This document shows positions 8,462 through 16,558 of a stretch of 64,000 nt of DNA, piece after piece; position 1 is the first letter of the stretch, and each line of letters opens with the position of its first letter. The stretch comes from Butyrivibrio proteoclasticus P6B7 (GTDB lineage Bacteria; Bacillota; Clostridia; Lachnospirales; Lachnospiraceae): contig NZ_JHWL01000009.1 in NCBI RefSeq assembly GCF_000622085.1, forward strand, positions 1-64,000. The letters are read 5' to 3'. The notes beneath the pieces are model-generated. The model was not told the DNA's origin. It made no database searches and was given only the letters and a program-made list of their open reading frames with translations. Made by a program: the position numbers and the translations under genes.

Positions 8462-8464
8462 TTC

Positions 8465-9064
8465 CTACGCCCTGCTTTCATCATGTAAAAAGATATTGTG
8501 CTCTTCCTCTACATAACCATGTTTTGTTAGAACATCCTTAAGTGCATTAGCATCTACGCTCATAGTTTTACAGATCATATCCCAGTTTTTTAGGATTACT
8601 TTTTCTGGATAAACCTCTTCTAGAATCAAGTCATCTATCGCATCCCAGCTATCACCACAGCAAGTATCATCAAGTCCAAACTTAGTCTTAACTAGTTTTC
8701 TAAGCATCTCGCCATCAGAAGCCAATTCGCAGTCGATAACAATTTCTTTTACCTTTTCATTCTTTTTACGTAGATACTTGGCTGCAAAATCTGTTCTGTC
8801 AGAATCCATGATTAGTTCAACATATGCATCATGGATACTTTCTAGTTCATCTGCATTTTTTTCATTCATGTATCTTTCAATCTCAGAATACATCCTGATT
8901 TTTGATTCTTTTTCTACAGGTGAGTAATCAAGTATTGTCTGATACGCATCCGCATCCAAAAGAGCTTCAAAGACGTCAGTGTTATCGTAAACAAAGCTCA
9001 CAAAAATCTCTGCAGGAATATACCCTTTTACAAAAAGTGCTGTGCACTCAATAAATCTGTTCAT
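8465..9064 (-). CDS. Two-domain protein with barstar-like C-terminus (probable immunity protein)
   Basis: About 199 residues. The C-terminal part (about 110-190) follows the barstar pattern: VIDCELASDGEMLRKLV, FGLDDTCCGDSWDAIDDLI, then VILKNWDMICKTM. The N-terminal part (KGYIPAEIFVSFVYDNTDVF) resembles small domains found in contact-dependent immunity proteins. Barstar-type proteins bind and block ribonucleases. No barnase-like toxin is in the window, so this is an orphan immunity gene. The start at 9064 follows GAGGA, with an AAAAGAGCT word filling the spacer. Confidence 0.65.
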   Translation of the reverse strand: MNRFIECTALFVKGYIPAEIFVSFVYDNTDVFEALLDADAYQTILDYSPVEKESKIRMYSEIERYMNEKNADELESIHDAYVELIMDSDRTDFAAKYLRKKNEKVKEIVIDCELASDGEMLRKLVKTKFGLDDTCCGDSWDAIDDLILEEVYPEKVILKNWDMICKTMSVDANALKDVLTKHGYVEEEHNIFLHDESRA

Positions 9065-9226
9065 AGCTCTTTTCCTCTGCATCTGTCACATTAAAATGTA
9101 TGCCCGGTCTATTATCGGTATAGCATTGTATTATCTCATCTTCGTACAACACTTCCGTACGTTTTCCCCCCATAGAAAAGCAAGCTTCTAACACTTATTC
9201 ATGATAATACCATATCTAAATGCAGT

Positions 9227-9272
9227 AAAAAAGAGACTTTCCAGAGAATCAGCTCTAGAAAAGTCTCTTTAT
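9227..9272 (-). terminator. Rho-independent terminator after the CPBP protease gene
   Basis: On the minus strand AAAGAGACTTTTC pairs with GGAAAGTCTCTTT around a nested CTAGAG/CTCTGG stem, followed by a run of T. It lies about 25 bases beyond the stop of the CPBP gene at 9298. Confidence 0.8.
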
Positions 9273-9297
9273 TCCATAAGTCTAATTAGTCTTTATA

Positions 9298-10143
9298 TTA
9301 TGCAGCAACTTCAGGTGTCTCAGTCTGCTCAGTCTTTGCAAAGAACTTTTTGTAAACGATAACAGCAAGTGCTGAGAACACTACGAAGATGATAGTTGCT
9401 TCAATAACGTTAACTGCTCTTCCTAAGAATGCTGGTATAAAACAAGAAGCTGCATTATTGATAAAGTGCATGATGATTGCAGGAATTACTGAATTGTACT
9501 TATATGCTACGAATCCAAGTAATAATCCCATAGGAATTGTATAAAGGCTCTGCATTGGGTTCATGTGCATAAGTCCAAACATAAGTCCTGAAAGAACTAC
9601 ACAACCTACAATTCCAAATGCTTTCTTTGAACTCTTAAGCATTAAGCCTCTTAATGCTAATTCCTCAGCAGCTGGTGCAAGAAGTACTACTGCAATTATT
9701 GCAAGGACTGGATTTCCGCCTGTTGCAGCTCCCATTATCTGGCTATATAATTCCATGCTTCCTGGGATAAGAACTGTGATAGCCTTTACAAGGATCAGAA
9801 CAAGACCATAGCAGCCAAGTGCTGCGAATGTAAGGAATGCAATGGACTTCACATTTGCTACCTTTTTAAGTCCTGATTCATAAGTTCCAAGTTTCTTATC
9901 TTTTCTTACGTATCCAAGGTAATACCACAGACCAAACACTACTATGCAAGCTACCTCGCCCCAGAATGTTATTGCAGATGCCTTTTCAGAAACATAATTC
10001 AAAATTTCTGCCTGGTCAGTATATTTTAAGGTTGCTGCGACCCCAAATATCATTCCAATAACCATCTGTACTCCCAAAAGCAGCATGACAATTCCTAATC
10101 CTGCAAAAACTGCTTTTACCTTACTTCCTTTTGTTGTTTTCAT
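9298..10143 (-). CDS. CPBP family intramembrane glutamic endopeptidase (intact)
   Basis: About 281 residues with eight or so membrane helices. The CPBP/Abi motifs are present in order: AAEELALRG (EExxxR), FGLMHMNP and HFINNA. The family includes Rce1-like proteases and bacteriocin self-immunity proteins acting in the cytoplasmic membrane. The start at 10143 is chosen for its seven-base spacing from AAGGAG. A tandem direct repeat identical in layout to the one before the response regulator lies upstream (10290-10310), so it is probably controlled by the neighbouring two-component system. Confidence 0.88.
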   Translation of the reverse strand: MKTTKGSKVKAVFAGLGIVMLLLGVQMVIGMIFGVAATLKYTDQAEILNYVSEKASAITFWGEVACIVVFGLWYYLGYVRKDKKLGTYESGLKKVANVKSIAFLTFAALGCYGLVLILVKAITVLIPGSMELYSQIMGAATGGNPVLAIIAVVLLAPAAEELALRGLMLKSSKKAFGIVGCVVLSGLMFGLMHMNPMQSLYTIPMGLLLGFVAYKYNSVIPAIIMHFINNAASCFIPAFLGRAVNVIEATIIFVVFSALAVIVYKKFFAKTEQTETPEVAA

Positions 10144-10198
10144 ACTCATTCTCCTTCTTCATATAAAATAATATTTTTAATCCTTTAAATAAAAGAAA

Positions 10199-10290
10199 CT
10201 TCAATCTGGCAACAATTCCGCTTCATGTTTTCGCGCTTTCCCTTGCCCGATGAAAACATGATAATTCGGAATCATTTCCGCAGATTGAAG
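10199..10290 (-). other. Long imperfect inverted repeat upstream of the intact CPBP gene
   Basis: Outer arms CTTCAATCTG and CAGATTGAAG pair perfectly. Inner arms AATTCCG with CGGAAT and CATGTTTTC with GAAAACATG pair inside them, so the whole 92 bases fold into one long stem. On the minus strand it is followed by TTTCTTTTATTT. It may end the upstream kinase/CPBP transcript or act as a structured 5' leader of the CPBP gene. Confidence 0.7.
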
Positions 10291-10310
10291 TAAATCTTAA
10301 CGTAACCTTA
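10290..10310. promoter_or_regulatory. Putative OmpR-type response-regulator site, second copy
   Basis: Plus strand reads GTAAATCTTAAC followed at once by GTAACCTTA. This is the same tandem half-site found before the response regulator gene at 13032-13054. A spacing of 11-12 bases between half-sites is typical of OmpR/PhoB-family regulators. The inference is that the regulator also controls the intact CPBP gene. Confidence 0.6.
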
Positions 10311-10334
10311 TTTTTATATTATTTTTTTAAAGAA

Positions 10335-11192
10335 CTATTCTCTTAAAGAATGAGTATCCTTGCCATACTTATCAGGGACAGGTAATTTCCTATAAATAAG
10401 AATTGAAAGAGTCAGGAATACAACAACAAGAACAGCGCTTACAACTGGTGATAATCCAGACTCAAATATCTCATATATTATCATCGCACCTGCATTATTT
10501 ATCATAAGCACCAGCATACCAGGTACAACTGAATTAAATTTATAGGAAACAAACATCATCACAAGACCAAATGGAATTCCATAAATCGTCTGCACAGGAT
10601 TAAGCATTATTATCGCAAAAAGAATTGCTGGGATAATAACGCAGCCTGCCATTCCAAAGGATTTCTTCATACTTTGCATTATGATGCCTTGAAAAGCAAA
10701 GGCTATGGACGTGGATGCCAATAAAACCATCGATATGATATTTATAGGATTAGCCTCGGATACGCCTGATATTATTGTTGACAATAAGTCACCACTTTCT
10801 GGGAATATCATTATTATCAGATCGGCTATATGTCTGTCTAAAAGACCTATCGCCAGTGATGAAAAGACGATAAAAGCAATAACTTTTGCATCACATATTT
10901 TCTTAAGCCAGGGTTCATAGGTACCTGCAAGCTTATCTTTTTTAACATATCCCAGATAATACCAGACTCCAAATAATATCGTGCTGATAAAATTTGAGAT
11001 AAGCAACATAAACGGTTGCAATTCACTGATTTTACTTAGCAGGGTTTCCTTATCCATGTCAGCTGTATACATAGTAAGTGTCACTACTACGCTAAAGATT
11101 ATTGATACGGCCAGTTGGATCAATAAGTAAAGCAGTGCTATACCAACCGCTCCAAATACTATTTTTACTTTATTATCCTTTTTTGTTTCCAT
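10335..11192 (-). CDS. Catalytically degenerate CPBP-like membrane protein
   Basis: A 285-residue paralogue of the neighbouring CPBP protein with the same helix layout and shared segments such as WYYLGYVKKDK, GTYE and SVVPGM. The catalytic positions are gone: EExxxR has become STSIAFAFQG, the FxxMH histidine is now in FAIIMLNP without His, and HFxxN is LMINN. It is therefore a likely pseudoenzyme. It is 18 bases downstream of the sensor kinase gene and should be cotranscribed with it, which points to a sensing or accessory role. Confidence 0.8.
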   Translation of the reverse strand: METKKDNKVKIVFGAVGIALLYLLIQLAVSIIFSVVVTLTMYTADMDKETLLSKISELQPFMLLISNFISTILFGVWYYLGYVKKDKLAGTYEPWLKKICDAKVIAFIVFSSLAIGLLDRHIADLIIMIFPESGDLLSTIISGVSEANPINIISMVLLASTSIAFAFQGIIMQSMKKSFGMAGCVIIPAILFAIIMLNPVQTIYGIPFGLVMMFVSYKFNSVVPGMLVLMINNAGAMIIYEIFESGLSPVVSAVLVVVFLTLSILIYRKLPVPDKYGKDTHSLRE

Positions 11193-11210
11193 AATTATTT
11201 CCTCTCCGGA

Positions 11211-12269
11211 TCAGTCCAAAGGCAAAGTCACTACAAAGCTTTTGTAACCATCTTCCGGATTTTCTATATATTCAAGACTTCCATTATGAAGCTCAACAAT
11301 TCGTTTGGCCACTGATAATCCAAGCCCGCTTCCACCGCTTTTACCCTTTTTGTAGGGCTCAAAGATGTGGGTCTTTAGGTCGTCTTCCAGAAATGGACCA
11401 TTATCTGAAAAGCTGATAACTGCGCTTCTATCCACTTTCACTGATACTTTAAAGGTGGTCTTTTCGGGATTATGTCTGATGGCATTATTTATAAGGTTTG
11501 TAAAAACACGTTTCATCTGCTCAGCGTCATATTTGCAAGAGACACTATCTGGTATGTCAGGCTCAAGGATCATCTTTCTATCCTCGAATCTATAAAACAT
11601 ATCTGCTAAAATTCCTCGGAGAAATCCTGCAATGTTGCCTTCTTCCGGATAAATCTTATAATCAGTGCTTCCGTATTTGGCATAGCCAAGCATGTCCTCA
11701 AGCTGAACATTGGCTGCCTTTATCTGTTGCTCGATTATGGTCAGATAACGATCCCTCTCATCCTCAGATATATCTTTTTCCTTGAGAAGTCTTGCATATC
11801 CCATTACCATAGTCATCGGAGTTTTCAGATCGTGGGCGATACCTGCGTATAACTGTCTGTTCTGTTCCTCGTTTTGCTCTCTGAGTGTCTGAGCCTCTTT
11901 TAATTTAAAGACCATGTTGTTGAAAGCTTCTTCCATCTCTGCAAATTCAAAGCTGTCCTTAACTTCCATCTGCACATCAAGATTCCCTGAGCTTACCAGA
12001 TTCATATTATCTGCTATTTTCCTGGCGGGTTCAGAAATATTTTTTTCCAAAATATTAGCAAGTCCCCAGAAAAGAAAATAAGTTACGATTATGCTTGCAA
12101 TGGTAATCTGAGTACCAATATCCTTGCTGATACCTTCACTGCCATAAAAGCCATCTATAACTCCCATCAAAAATTCCTTGATCTTATCAATAAATAAGAT
12201 AAGTAAAAAAACATATGCAAGAATTATTATCAGAAATGATTGCAGTTTCCATTTATACTTAAGTCTCAT
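11211..12269 (-). CDS. Sensor histidine kinase
   Basis: A 352-residue membrane kinase: two transmembrane helices (about 12-30 and 55-72) with a short extracytoplasmic loop, a HAMP-like linker (about 75-125), a HisKA domain with phospho-accepting IAHDLKTPMTMVMG near residue 145, and an ATPase domain with NLINNAIRH (N box), FSDNGPFL (G1) and GGSGLGLSVAK (G2). The small outer loop suggests intramembrane or partner-mediated sensing. It overlaps the regulator gene by four bases and is followed by the degenerate CPBP gene. Confidence 0.93.
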   Translation of the reverse strand: MRLKYKWKLQSFLIIILAYVFLLILFIDKIKEFLMGVIDGFYGSEGISKDIGTQITIASIIVTYFLFWGLANILEKNISEPARKIADNMNLVSSGNLDVQMEVKDSFEFAEMEEAFNNMVFKLKEAQTLREQNEEQNRQLYAGIAHDLKTPMTMVMGYARLLKEKDISEDERDRYLTIIEQQIKAANVQLEDMLGYAKYGSTDYKIYPEEGNIAGFLRGILADMFYRFEDRKMILEPDIPDSVSCKYDAEQMKRVFTNLINNAIRHNPEKTTFKVSVKVDRSAVISFSDNGPFLEDDLKTHIFEPYKKGKSGGSGLGLSVAKRIVELHNGSLEYIENPEDGYKSFVVTLPLD

Positions 12270-12958
12270 TTTTCTTCCATCCGATATCCCAAGCCTCTGA
12301 TAGTGTGGATATAATCATTTTCTCCATCAGATATTTTGGATCGCAATTTGCTTATGGCAACCATGATGCTGTTATCATCAGGGAACTTATCGCTTTCCCA
12401 AGCTGCCTCATATATCTGATCCTTGGTAAGAACCTGTCCGATATTGCTCATGAAAAACTCTGTCATCCTGTATTCCAGCGCAGTAAGTTCTACGGACTCA
12501 TCATTTTTATAAAGACGCTTTAATGAAGGATTAAGCCTTAGTGCCCCGCAAATAAGCTCTTTTCCCTCTTCCTGACGATCATAACCATAGCACCTGCGGA
12601 GAGTTGAAAGAACTCTTGCCGCAACCTCCATTGGATCAAAGGGCTTAACAATATAATCATCTGCGCCAAGATTAAGTCCCTTTATTCTGTCCAGAACATC
12701 GCCCTTGGCGGTAAGGAATAACACCGGCACATTGCTCTGCTTTCTGATCTTTTCAACCAACTCATAGCCGTCCATAACTGGCATCATTACATCTGTAATG
12801 ACAAGGTCAAAGTGTTCAGCATTGAACGATTCATAAGCTTTACTGCCATCATATTCTTCTTTTACATCCATATTGTGCATCTCAAGACAGACCTTTAGGA
12901 GCCCTGCTATTTGAGGTTCGTCGTCAACAACTAGTATTTTGTACTTCTTATCAGGCAT
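12266..12958 (-). CDS. OmpR/PhoB family response regulator
   Basis: About 230 residues. The receiver domain shows the acidic pair VVDDEP, phospho-acceptor aspartate in LVITDVMMPVMDG and lysine in VLFLTAKGD; the C-terminal winged helix ends with IHTIRGLGYRME. I use the ATG behind GAGGGAG rather than the upstream GTG. Tandem direct repeats lie about 75 bases upstream of the start, suggesting autoregulation. It pairs with the overlapping histidine kinase. Confidence 0.93.
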   Translation of the reverse strand: MPDKKYKILVVDDEPQIAGLLKVCLEMHNMDVKEEYDGSKAYESFNAEHFDLVITDVMMPVMDGYELVEKIRKQSNVPVLFLTAKGDVLDRIKGLNLGADDYIVKPFDPMEVAARVLSTLRRCYGYDRQEEGKELICGALRLNPSLKRLYKNDESVELTALEYRMTEFFMSNIGQVLTKDQIYEAAWESDKFPDDNSIMVAISKLRSKISDGENDYIHTIRGLGYRMEEK

Positions 12959-13031
12959 AAAAAACTCCCTCTTACCCACTTTTTCTTTTTATAAATATAA
13001 TCATAAATCCGGTTTATTTCTGTATATTGAT

Positions 13032-13054
13032 GTAAACCTTAACGTAACCTTAAC
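13032..13054. promoter_or_regulatory. Putative response-regulator operator (tandem direct repeat)
   Basis: Plus strand reads GTAAACCTTAAC then GTAACCTTAAC, an almost perfect tandem repeat with 12-base spacing. It precedes the response regulator gene, with TATGAT/TATATT-like sequences between it and the ribosome binding site. The same arrangement occurs before the intact CPBP gene. Confidence 0.65.
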
Positions 13055-13089
13055 TTTGGTCAAATCATAATCACGTCAATATGCTCTCC

Positions 13090-13359
13090 TCAAAATTCTT
13101 CCCACTTTGATGTTCTATGTCCATCCTCATCAACGCCGCTATAATGCACAGTTCCTGGGCCATGCATCAGTATCACAGGTGGAATATCAAGAGCTTTTCC
13201 AAGACTTTTGATATCTGCTGCGGTAGGCTTCTGCTTTTCAGTCTCGTATTTCTGTAAAGTCGTGACAGTGATACCTGTCTTAACAGAAATGTCCTCTAAA
13301 GATAGGCCCAAGGCATTTCTTTTTTCCGATATCAATTTTGCAAATGATTCAAGTTCCAT
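13090..13359 (-). CDS. XRE family helix-turn-helix regulator, copy 2
   Basis: An 89-residue paralogue of the protein at 7466-7735. The HTH spans LISEKRNALGLSLEDISVKT to TLQKYETEKQKPT and the same C-terminal tail HYSGVDEDGHRTSKWEEF follows. The tail is not part of the usual HTH fold and is the best conserved part, so it may bind a partner or ligand. This copy sits between trmO and the two-component operon. Confidence 0.85.
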   Translation of the reverse strand: MELESFAKLISEKRNALGLSLEDISVKTGITVTTLQKYETEKQKPTAADIKSLGKALDIPPVILMHGPGTVHYSGVDEDGHRTSKWEEF

Positions 13360-13378
13360 ACAAACTTGAATTTGTTAA

Positions 13379-13831
13379 TCAAAAATAATGTTCCATCAAA
13401 CGATCAACCCATTCAGGAACTGATGCATCTTTCCTATCATATACAGGATAATATGGCTTTATATCTAAAACAGGAGTTCCATCTACTGCATCAAGACCTT
13501 CAACAACAATTCTGTCTTCAGAAACGGAAACTATTTTTACAGAGGTTATTCCGATACGGTTAGGTCTATCTTTTCCACGCTGTGAAAAAATCCCAACTAA
13601 TGGCATGTCATCTCGATTCTGAGGCCTTCTTTGAAGGTGCTTGTCCTTTTCATACTTCGCTTTATCAAGATGATAAATGATATTCACATGAGAAAAATCT
13701 TCAAGTCCTTTCAAACCGGAGATATACTCTTCATCCAATATTATAGAAGAAGCGTCTTCTCCCCAAGAAACATCTTTTCTGTCCTTTACTTCATTTCTAA
13801 CATATCCAATTGGTTCCATTTCTATTATCAT
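13379..13831 (-). CDS. trmO: TrmO/TsaA family tRNA methyltransferase
   Basis: A 150-residue protein of the TsaA/YaeB fold: N-terminal MEPIGYVRNE, FSHVNIIYHLDK, the core GIFSQRGKDRPNRIGITSVK and DGTPVLDIKPYYPVYD. TrmO uses S-adenosylmethionine to methylate N6-threonylcarbamoyladenosine at position 37 of some tRNAs. The bacterial enzyme usually has about 235 residues with a C-terminal domain; this is a short single-domain version, so the exact substrate is less certain. Confidence 0.8.
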   Translation of the reverse strand: MIIEMEPIGYVRNEVKDRKDVSWGEDASSIILDEEYISGLKGLEDFSHVNIIYHLDKAKYEKDKHLQRRPQNRDDMPLVGIFSQRGKDRPNRIGITSVKIVSVSEDRIVVEGLDAVDGTPVLDIKPYYPVYDRKDASVPEWVDRLMEHYF

Positions 13832-13856
13832 AATCGTCTCCTCAAATCCCGATTTA

Positions 13857-14240
13857 TTATTTAGTAATCTCTATCTGATTCCCTTCGATTGCAACTATGC
13901 AGCTCTCATAGTAGCCATCTCCTGTAGTTCTCGGTCCGCTAACGACTTCATATCCTGCTGCCCGCAATCTCTCTGTCAGCTCATCTACCTTCTCCTTACT
14001 GCCTAAGGAAAAGGCAATATGAGCATATCCTGTTCGATTAAGAGCTTTCTCAGTGTCAATCAGCTCAGGCTTTGTCATGAGTTCCAGTCTCGCACCATCC
14101 TCAAAACTTATAAAGAATGATTTAAAATCAGTTGTTTTATTGTGATAACCATCATTTGATCTGCCGCCAAGATAGTTGACAAAGAAATCTTTGGCCGATT
14201 CCAAATCATTTACGTAAAGAGCTACATGTTCTATCCTCAT
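13857..14240 (-). CDS. VOC (glyoxalase/bleomycin resistance) family protein
   Basis: A 127-residue single VOC domain with [20 protein letters not shown] at the start, [10 protein letters not shown] in the middle and [17 protein letters not shown] at the end; the His and two Glu positions fit a metal site. Such proteins act as dimers in metal-dependent chemistry or in drug binding. The start at 14240 follows GGAGAAG. The reaction is unknown. Confidence 0.85.
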   Translation of the reverse strand: MRIEHVALYVNDLESAKDFFVNYLGGRSNDGYHNKTTDFKSFFISFEDGARLELMTKPELIDTEKALNRTGYAHIAFSLGSKEKVDELTERLRAAGYEVVSGPRTTGDGYYESCIVAIEGNQIEITK

Positions 14241-14266
14241 ATTCTTCTCCAATAAACCTGAATTGT

Positions 14267-14394
14267 TTACATCTTTAATAAATTCATAACCAAAGTAGTC
14301 ATAATATCTTTTTCATCTGGATTAGATTCTGCAATCATAAGTGTAATTGCTACTAATGCTCCCGATTCTATCGCTCCAACTCTAATATGTGAGA
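14267..14394 (-). pseudogene. Unidentified C-terminal gene remnant
   Basis: An open stretch reads EISHIRVGAIESGALVAITL and continues for about 20 residues to NLLKM and a stop. It has no start codon or ribosome binding site and changes frame against the GNAT remnant next to it. I do not recognise the family. It looks like debris from a deletion that also cut the neighbouring acetyltransferase. Confidence 0.35.
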
Positions 14395-14451
14395 TTTCAT
14401 CTTGAATCCATACTTTTCATACAAATGAATGGTCGGATTACCACTTTCTCC
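14368..14451 (-). pseudogene. C-terminal remnant of a GNAT acetyltransferase
   Basis: Immediately after the stop of the intact GNAT gene, a frame reads GESGNPTIHLYEKYGFKM and stops within ten residues. NPxxxxLYEKYGF is the typical last segment of GNAT proteins. The rest of the gene is absent, suggesting recombination between two acetyltransferase genes. Confidence 0.5.
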
Positions 14452-14906
14452 TATAGTTTTGATATAACCATACATTCTGTTGAATCAGTAAATCCTAATT
14501 TTTCATAGAGCGGTCTACCCAATGATGTTGCATCAAGACTGATTTCAGTTGCACCCTTTTCCCAAGTTTTCTCCATTAACAACTCAACCATCTTTTGAGC
14601 AATCCCCTGACGACGATAATCATGTCTTGTATATACATTCATAAGATGGGCCCGTTTTCCAGTTGGGTGACTAAATGTTGGCATTATCCTGAAAAAACTC
14701 ATGGATGCGCAGCCAATAACATCATCTCCATTGCTGGCAAGAACAGTCATCTGATTTCCACTCAAAAAGTAGTTGCGACTTTCATTGATTATTTCATCTG
14801 AATATTCATAATCCTCTGGTAGATTATTCACCACCTTAAGCATCTCAAGACGAATGTTCATTAAACTCTCAATATCTTCTTTTGTTGCAATTTTTATTTC
14901 AATCAT
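14451..14906 (-). CDS. GNAT family N-acetyltransferase
   Basis: About 151 residues with the acetyl-CoA loop YRRQGIAQKMVELLMEK and C-terminal SLGRPLYEKLGFT. The stretch MNVYTRHDYRRQG is characteristic of one branch of GNAT enzymes that act on small molecules. The ATG at 14906 is preferred because GGGGAAG stands seven bases upstream. It ends against the GNAT remnant. Confidence 0.87.
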   Translation of the reverse strand: MIEIKIATKEDIESLMNIRLEMLKVVNNLPEDYEYSDEIINESRNYFLSGNQMTVLASNGDDVIGCASMSFFRIMPTFSHPTGKRAHLMNVYTRHDYRRQGIAQKMVELLMEKTWEKGATEISLDATSLGRPLYEKLGFTDSTECMVISKL

Positions 14907-14931
14907 TATCTTCCCCTGCAAATCCCGATAC

Positions 14932-15948
14932 TCATCTTAGTTTTTCGACTTCTTTGTCTTCTCTTAGATTAATCATTTTCTTAATTTCTGAAATTGCCTT
15001 ATCGTGCACAGCTTCATCATTAGAAATCTTCACGTAGAATTTCTCGTTATCATATGAAGAATACTGCATAAAAAGATCATTTGAATACAAGGTCTCAAAA
15101 CTACGGATTTCTTCATATTTCTGGCAGAAGATTTTGTCTTTATATGTTTCGTAAAGAAAAGGAGCTGTTGTAAATAGCCTAAAATCAACTCTGTCATCCA
15201 GTGCTTTCAGCATCATTGGAATGGTTCCCATATAACCTGATTCAACCACTACAATTCTTTTCTGTTTGATTGAACCAAGAAGATTAAGAAGTAGTTCTTT
15301 TAACTCCGGATAATAGTCAAAAGAAGAAAGAATCTCCCCTTTGCAGTAGGTAAAGTATTCGTCAAATCTTATATATCCATTTTCCAAAGCCTCATAAAGA
15401 GGAATGCGTACGTCATCATCCGCGCCTTCTTCTTTTGTTATATCTTCCAAAAATTTACGGCTGATCAGCCATGGATAGAGATTGTCTTTGTTCCTGCTTT
15501 TAAAGAATACATACGGTAGAATCGCATCCCTCATCAGAAAAACATATGCTGTGTCTTCTTCATGTCCAATCCATTCGCAATATCTGTAAATCGTCTCTAG
15601 AAAAGGGTTGTCAGAATCACTACTGCAACTCCCAGCATCTGATATTAGCTTTTCTATTACTTCCTCCATTTCGTATTCTTTATTGTCATATAATGTATCA
15701 GGCAATCTTTCGTGATCAATAGGGAAAGGAATCGCACCATTATTTTTCAAAACTTCTCTCAATCTTGTTATACATGAGAAGTCAGTCTCCATCCTATTAT
15801 TAAGATTTGTATATCCTTCATCTGCCAGATCATCCAATATTTTCAGAAGCTGCTTTGCTTCATATATTTCAGATTCAGAAAGACTATTATTTTCATACTC
15901 TTCCAGTTTCTTTTGATAGTATTTTTCGTTAAATGATATAAATCCCAT
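14932..15948 (-). CDS. Hypothetical protein with possible HAD-like features
   Basis: A soluble protein of about 338 residues. YVFLMRDAILPYVFF followed by LYPWLISRKFL, and later KRIVVVESGYMGTIPMML, resemble the RDG...SRK...VDxGxxGT pattern seen in HAD-like or phosphoribosyltransferase-like proteins near polysaccharide and stress gene clusters. The match is loose, so the function is open. Start chosen for AGGAGG seven bases upstream of the ATG. Confidence 0.55.
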   Translation of the reverse strand: MGFISFNEKYYQKKLEEYENNSLSESEIYEAKQLLKILDDLADEGYTNLNNRMETDFSCITRLREVLKNNGAIPFPIDHERLPDTLYDNKEYEMEEVIEKLISDAGSCSSDSDNPFLETIYRYCEWIGHEEDTAYVFLMRDAILPYVFFKSRNKDNLYPWLISRKFLEDITKEEGADDDVRIPLYEALENGYIRFDEYFTYCKGEILSSFDYYPELKELLLNLLGSIKQKRIVVVESGYMGTIPMMLKALDDRVDFRLFTTAPFLYETYKDKIFCQKYEEIRSFETLYSNDLFMQYSSYDNEKFYVKISNDEAVHDKAISEIKKMINLREDKEVEKLR

Positions 15949-16058
15949 AGCTGTCCTCCTAAGCTGCAATAACCACATTAATGGCGATTTCTTTTTTTAT
16001 TAAACTTGATATATGTTCTCTAAATCTGAGATGGTAGCTGTTCTGTATTCTTTCATTC

Positions 16059-16532
16059 TCACTCCACTGGAAAAAACAATTTATTCTGCCCAGTTGCTGG
16101 TTCTGTAAAATCACAGACCGCACCTGCAAGTTTCATTCCAAGGTCTGGAATAAGGCTTGTAATCACACGTTTAAATATCTCGCTATAGTTATCAGAATTC
16201 ACCTCAGTCACAAGATATTTTCTTGCTGGCATAACCCACTTTGTCCATCCATCTGGAGTCTCAGTATCTTCATCTACTTCAACGCCTGCCAAATACAATC
16301 CTCTGGAGAAATCGTCTGTCCACGGCATAAAAGACATCGTTTCATCGCTCATGGCTCCCCAGAAGCCAACAAAAGAGCCATCAGCGTTTTTCATTGCGAC
16401 ATCTGCAATTTCGCTGAAGTTGGAATTGGCTTGCTGCCACAGATCCTGAACTATATTCTTTTCTTTCGTGCACAAGCCTTCTTTTCTAATAATTGCAATT
16501 TTAGGTAAATCAACAATATTGTAATTAATCAT
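16059..16532 (-). CDS. GyrI-like effector-binding domain protein
   Basis: A 157-residue stand-alone GyrI/AraC effector-binding-type domain: MINYNIVDLPKIAIIRKEG, GLYLAGVEVDEDTE, WVMPARKYLV and NKLFFPVE at the end. These small-molecule binding domains occur alone or in MerR/AraC regulators such as the TipAS/BltR family. No DNA-binding domain is attached here. The ligand is unknown. Confidence 0.75.
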   Translation of the reverse strand: MINYNIVDLPKIAIIRKEGLCTKEKNIVQDLWQQANSNFSEIADVAMKNADGSFVGFWGAMSDETMSFMPWTDDFSRGLYLAGVEVDEDTETPDGWTKWVMPARKYLVTEVNSDNYSEIFKRVITSLIPDLGMKLAGAVCDFTEPATGQNKLFFPVE

Positions 16533-16558
16533 TTGGATTTCCCCCTATAGGTTGGAAT

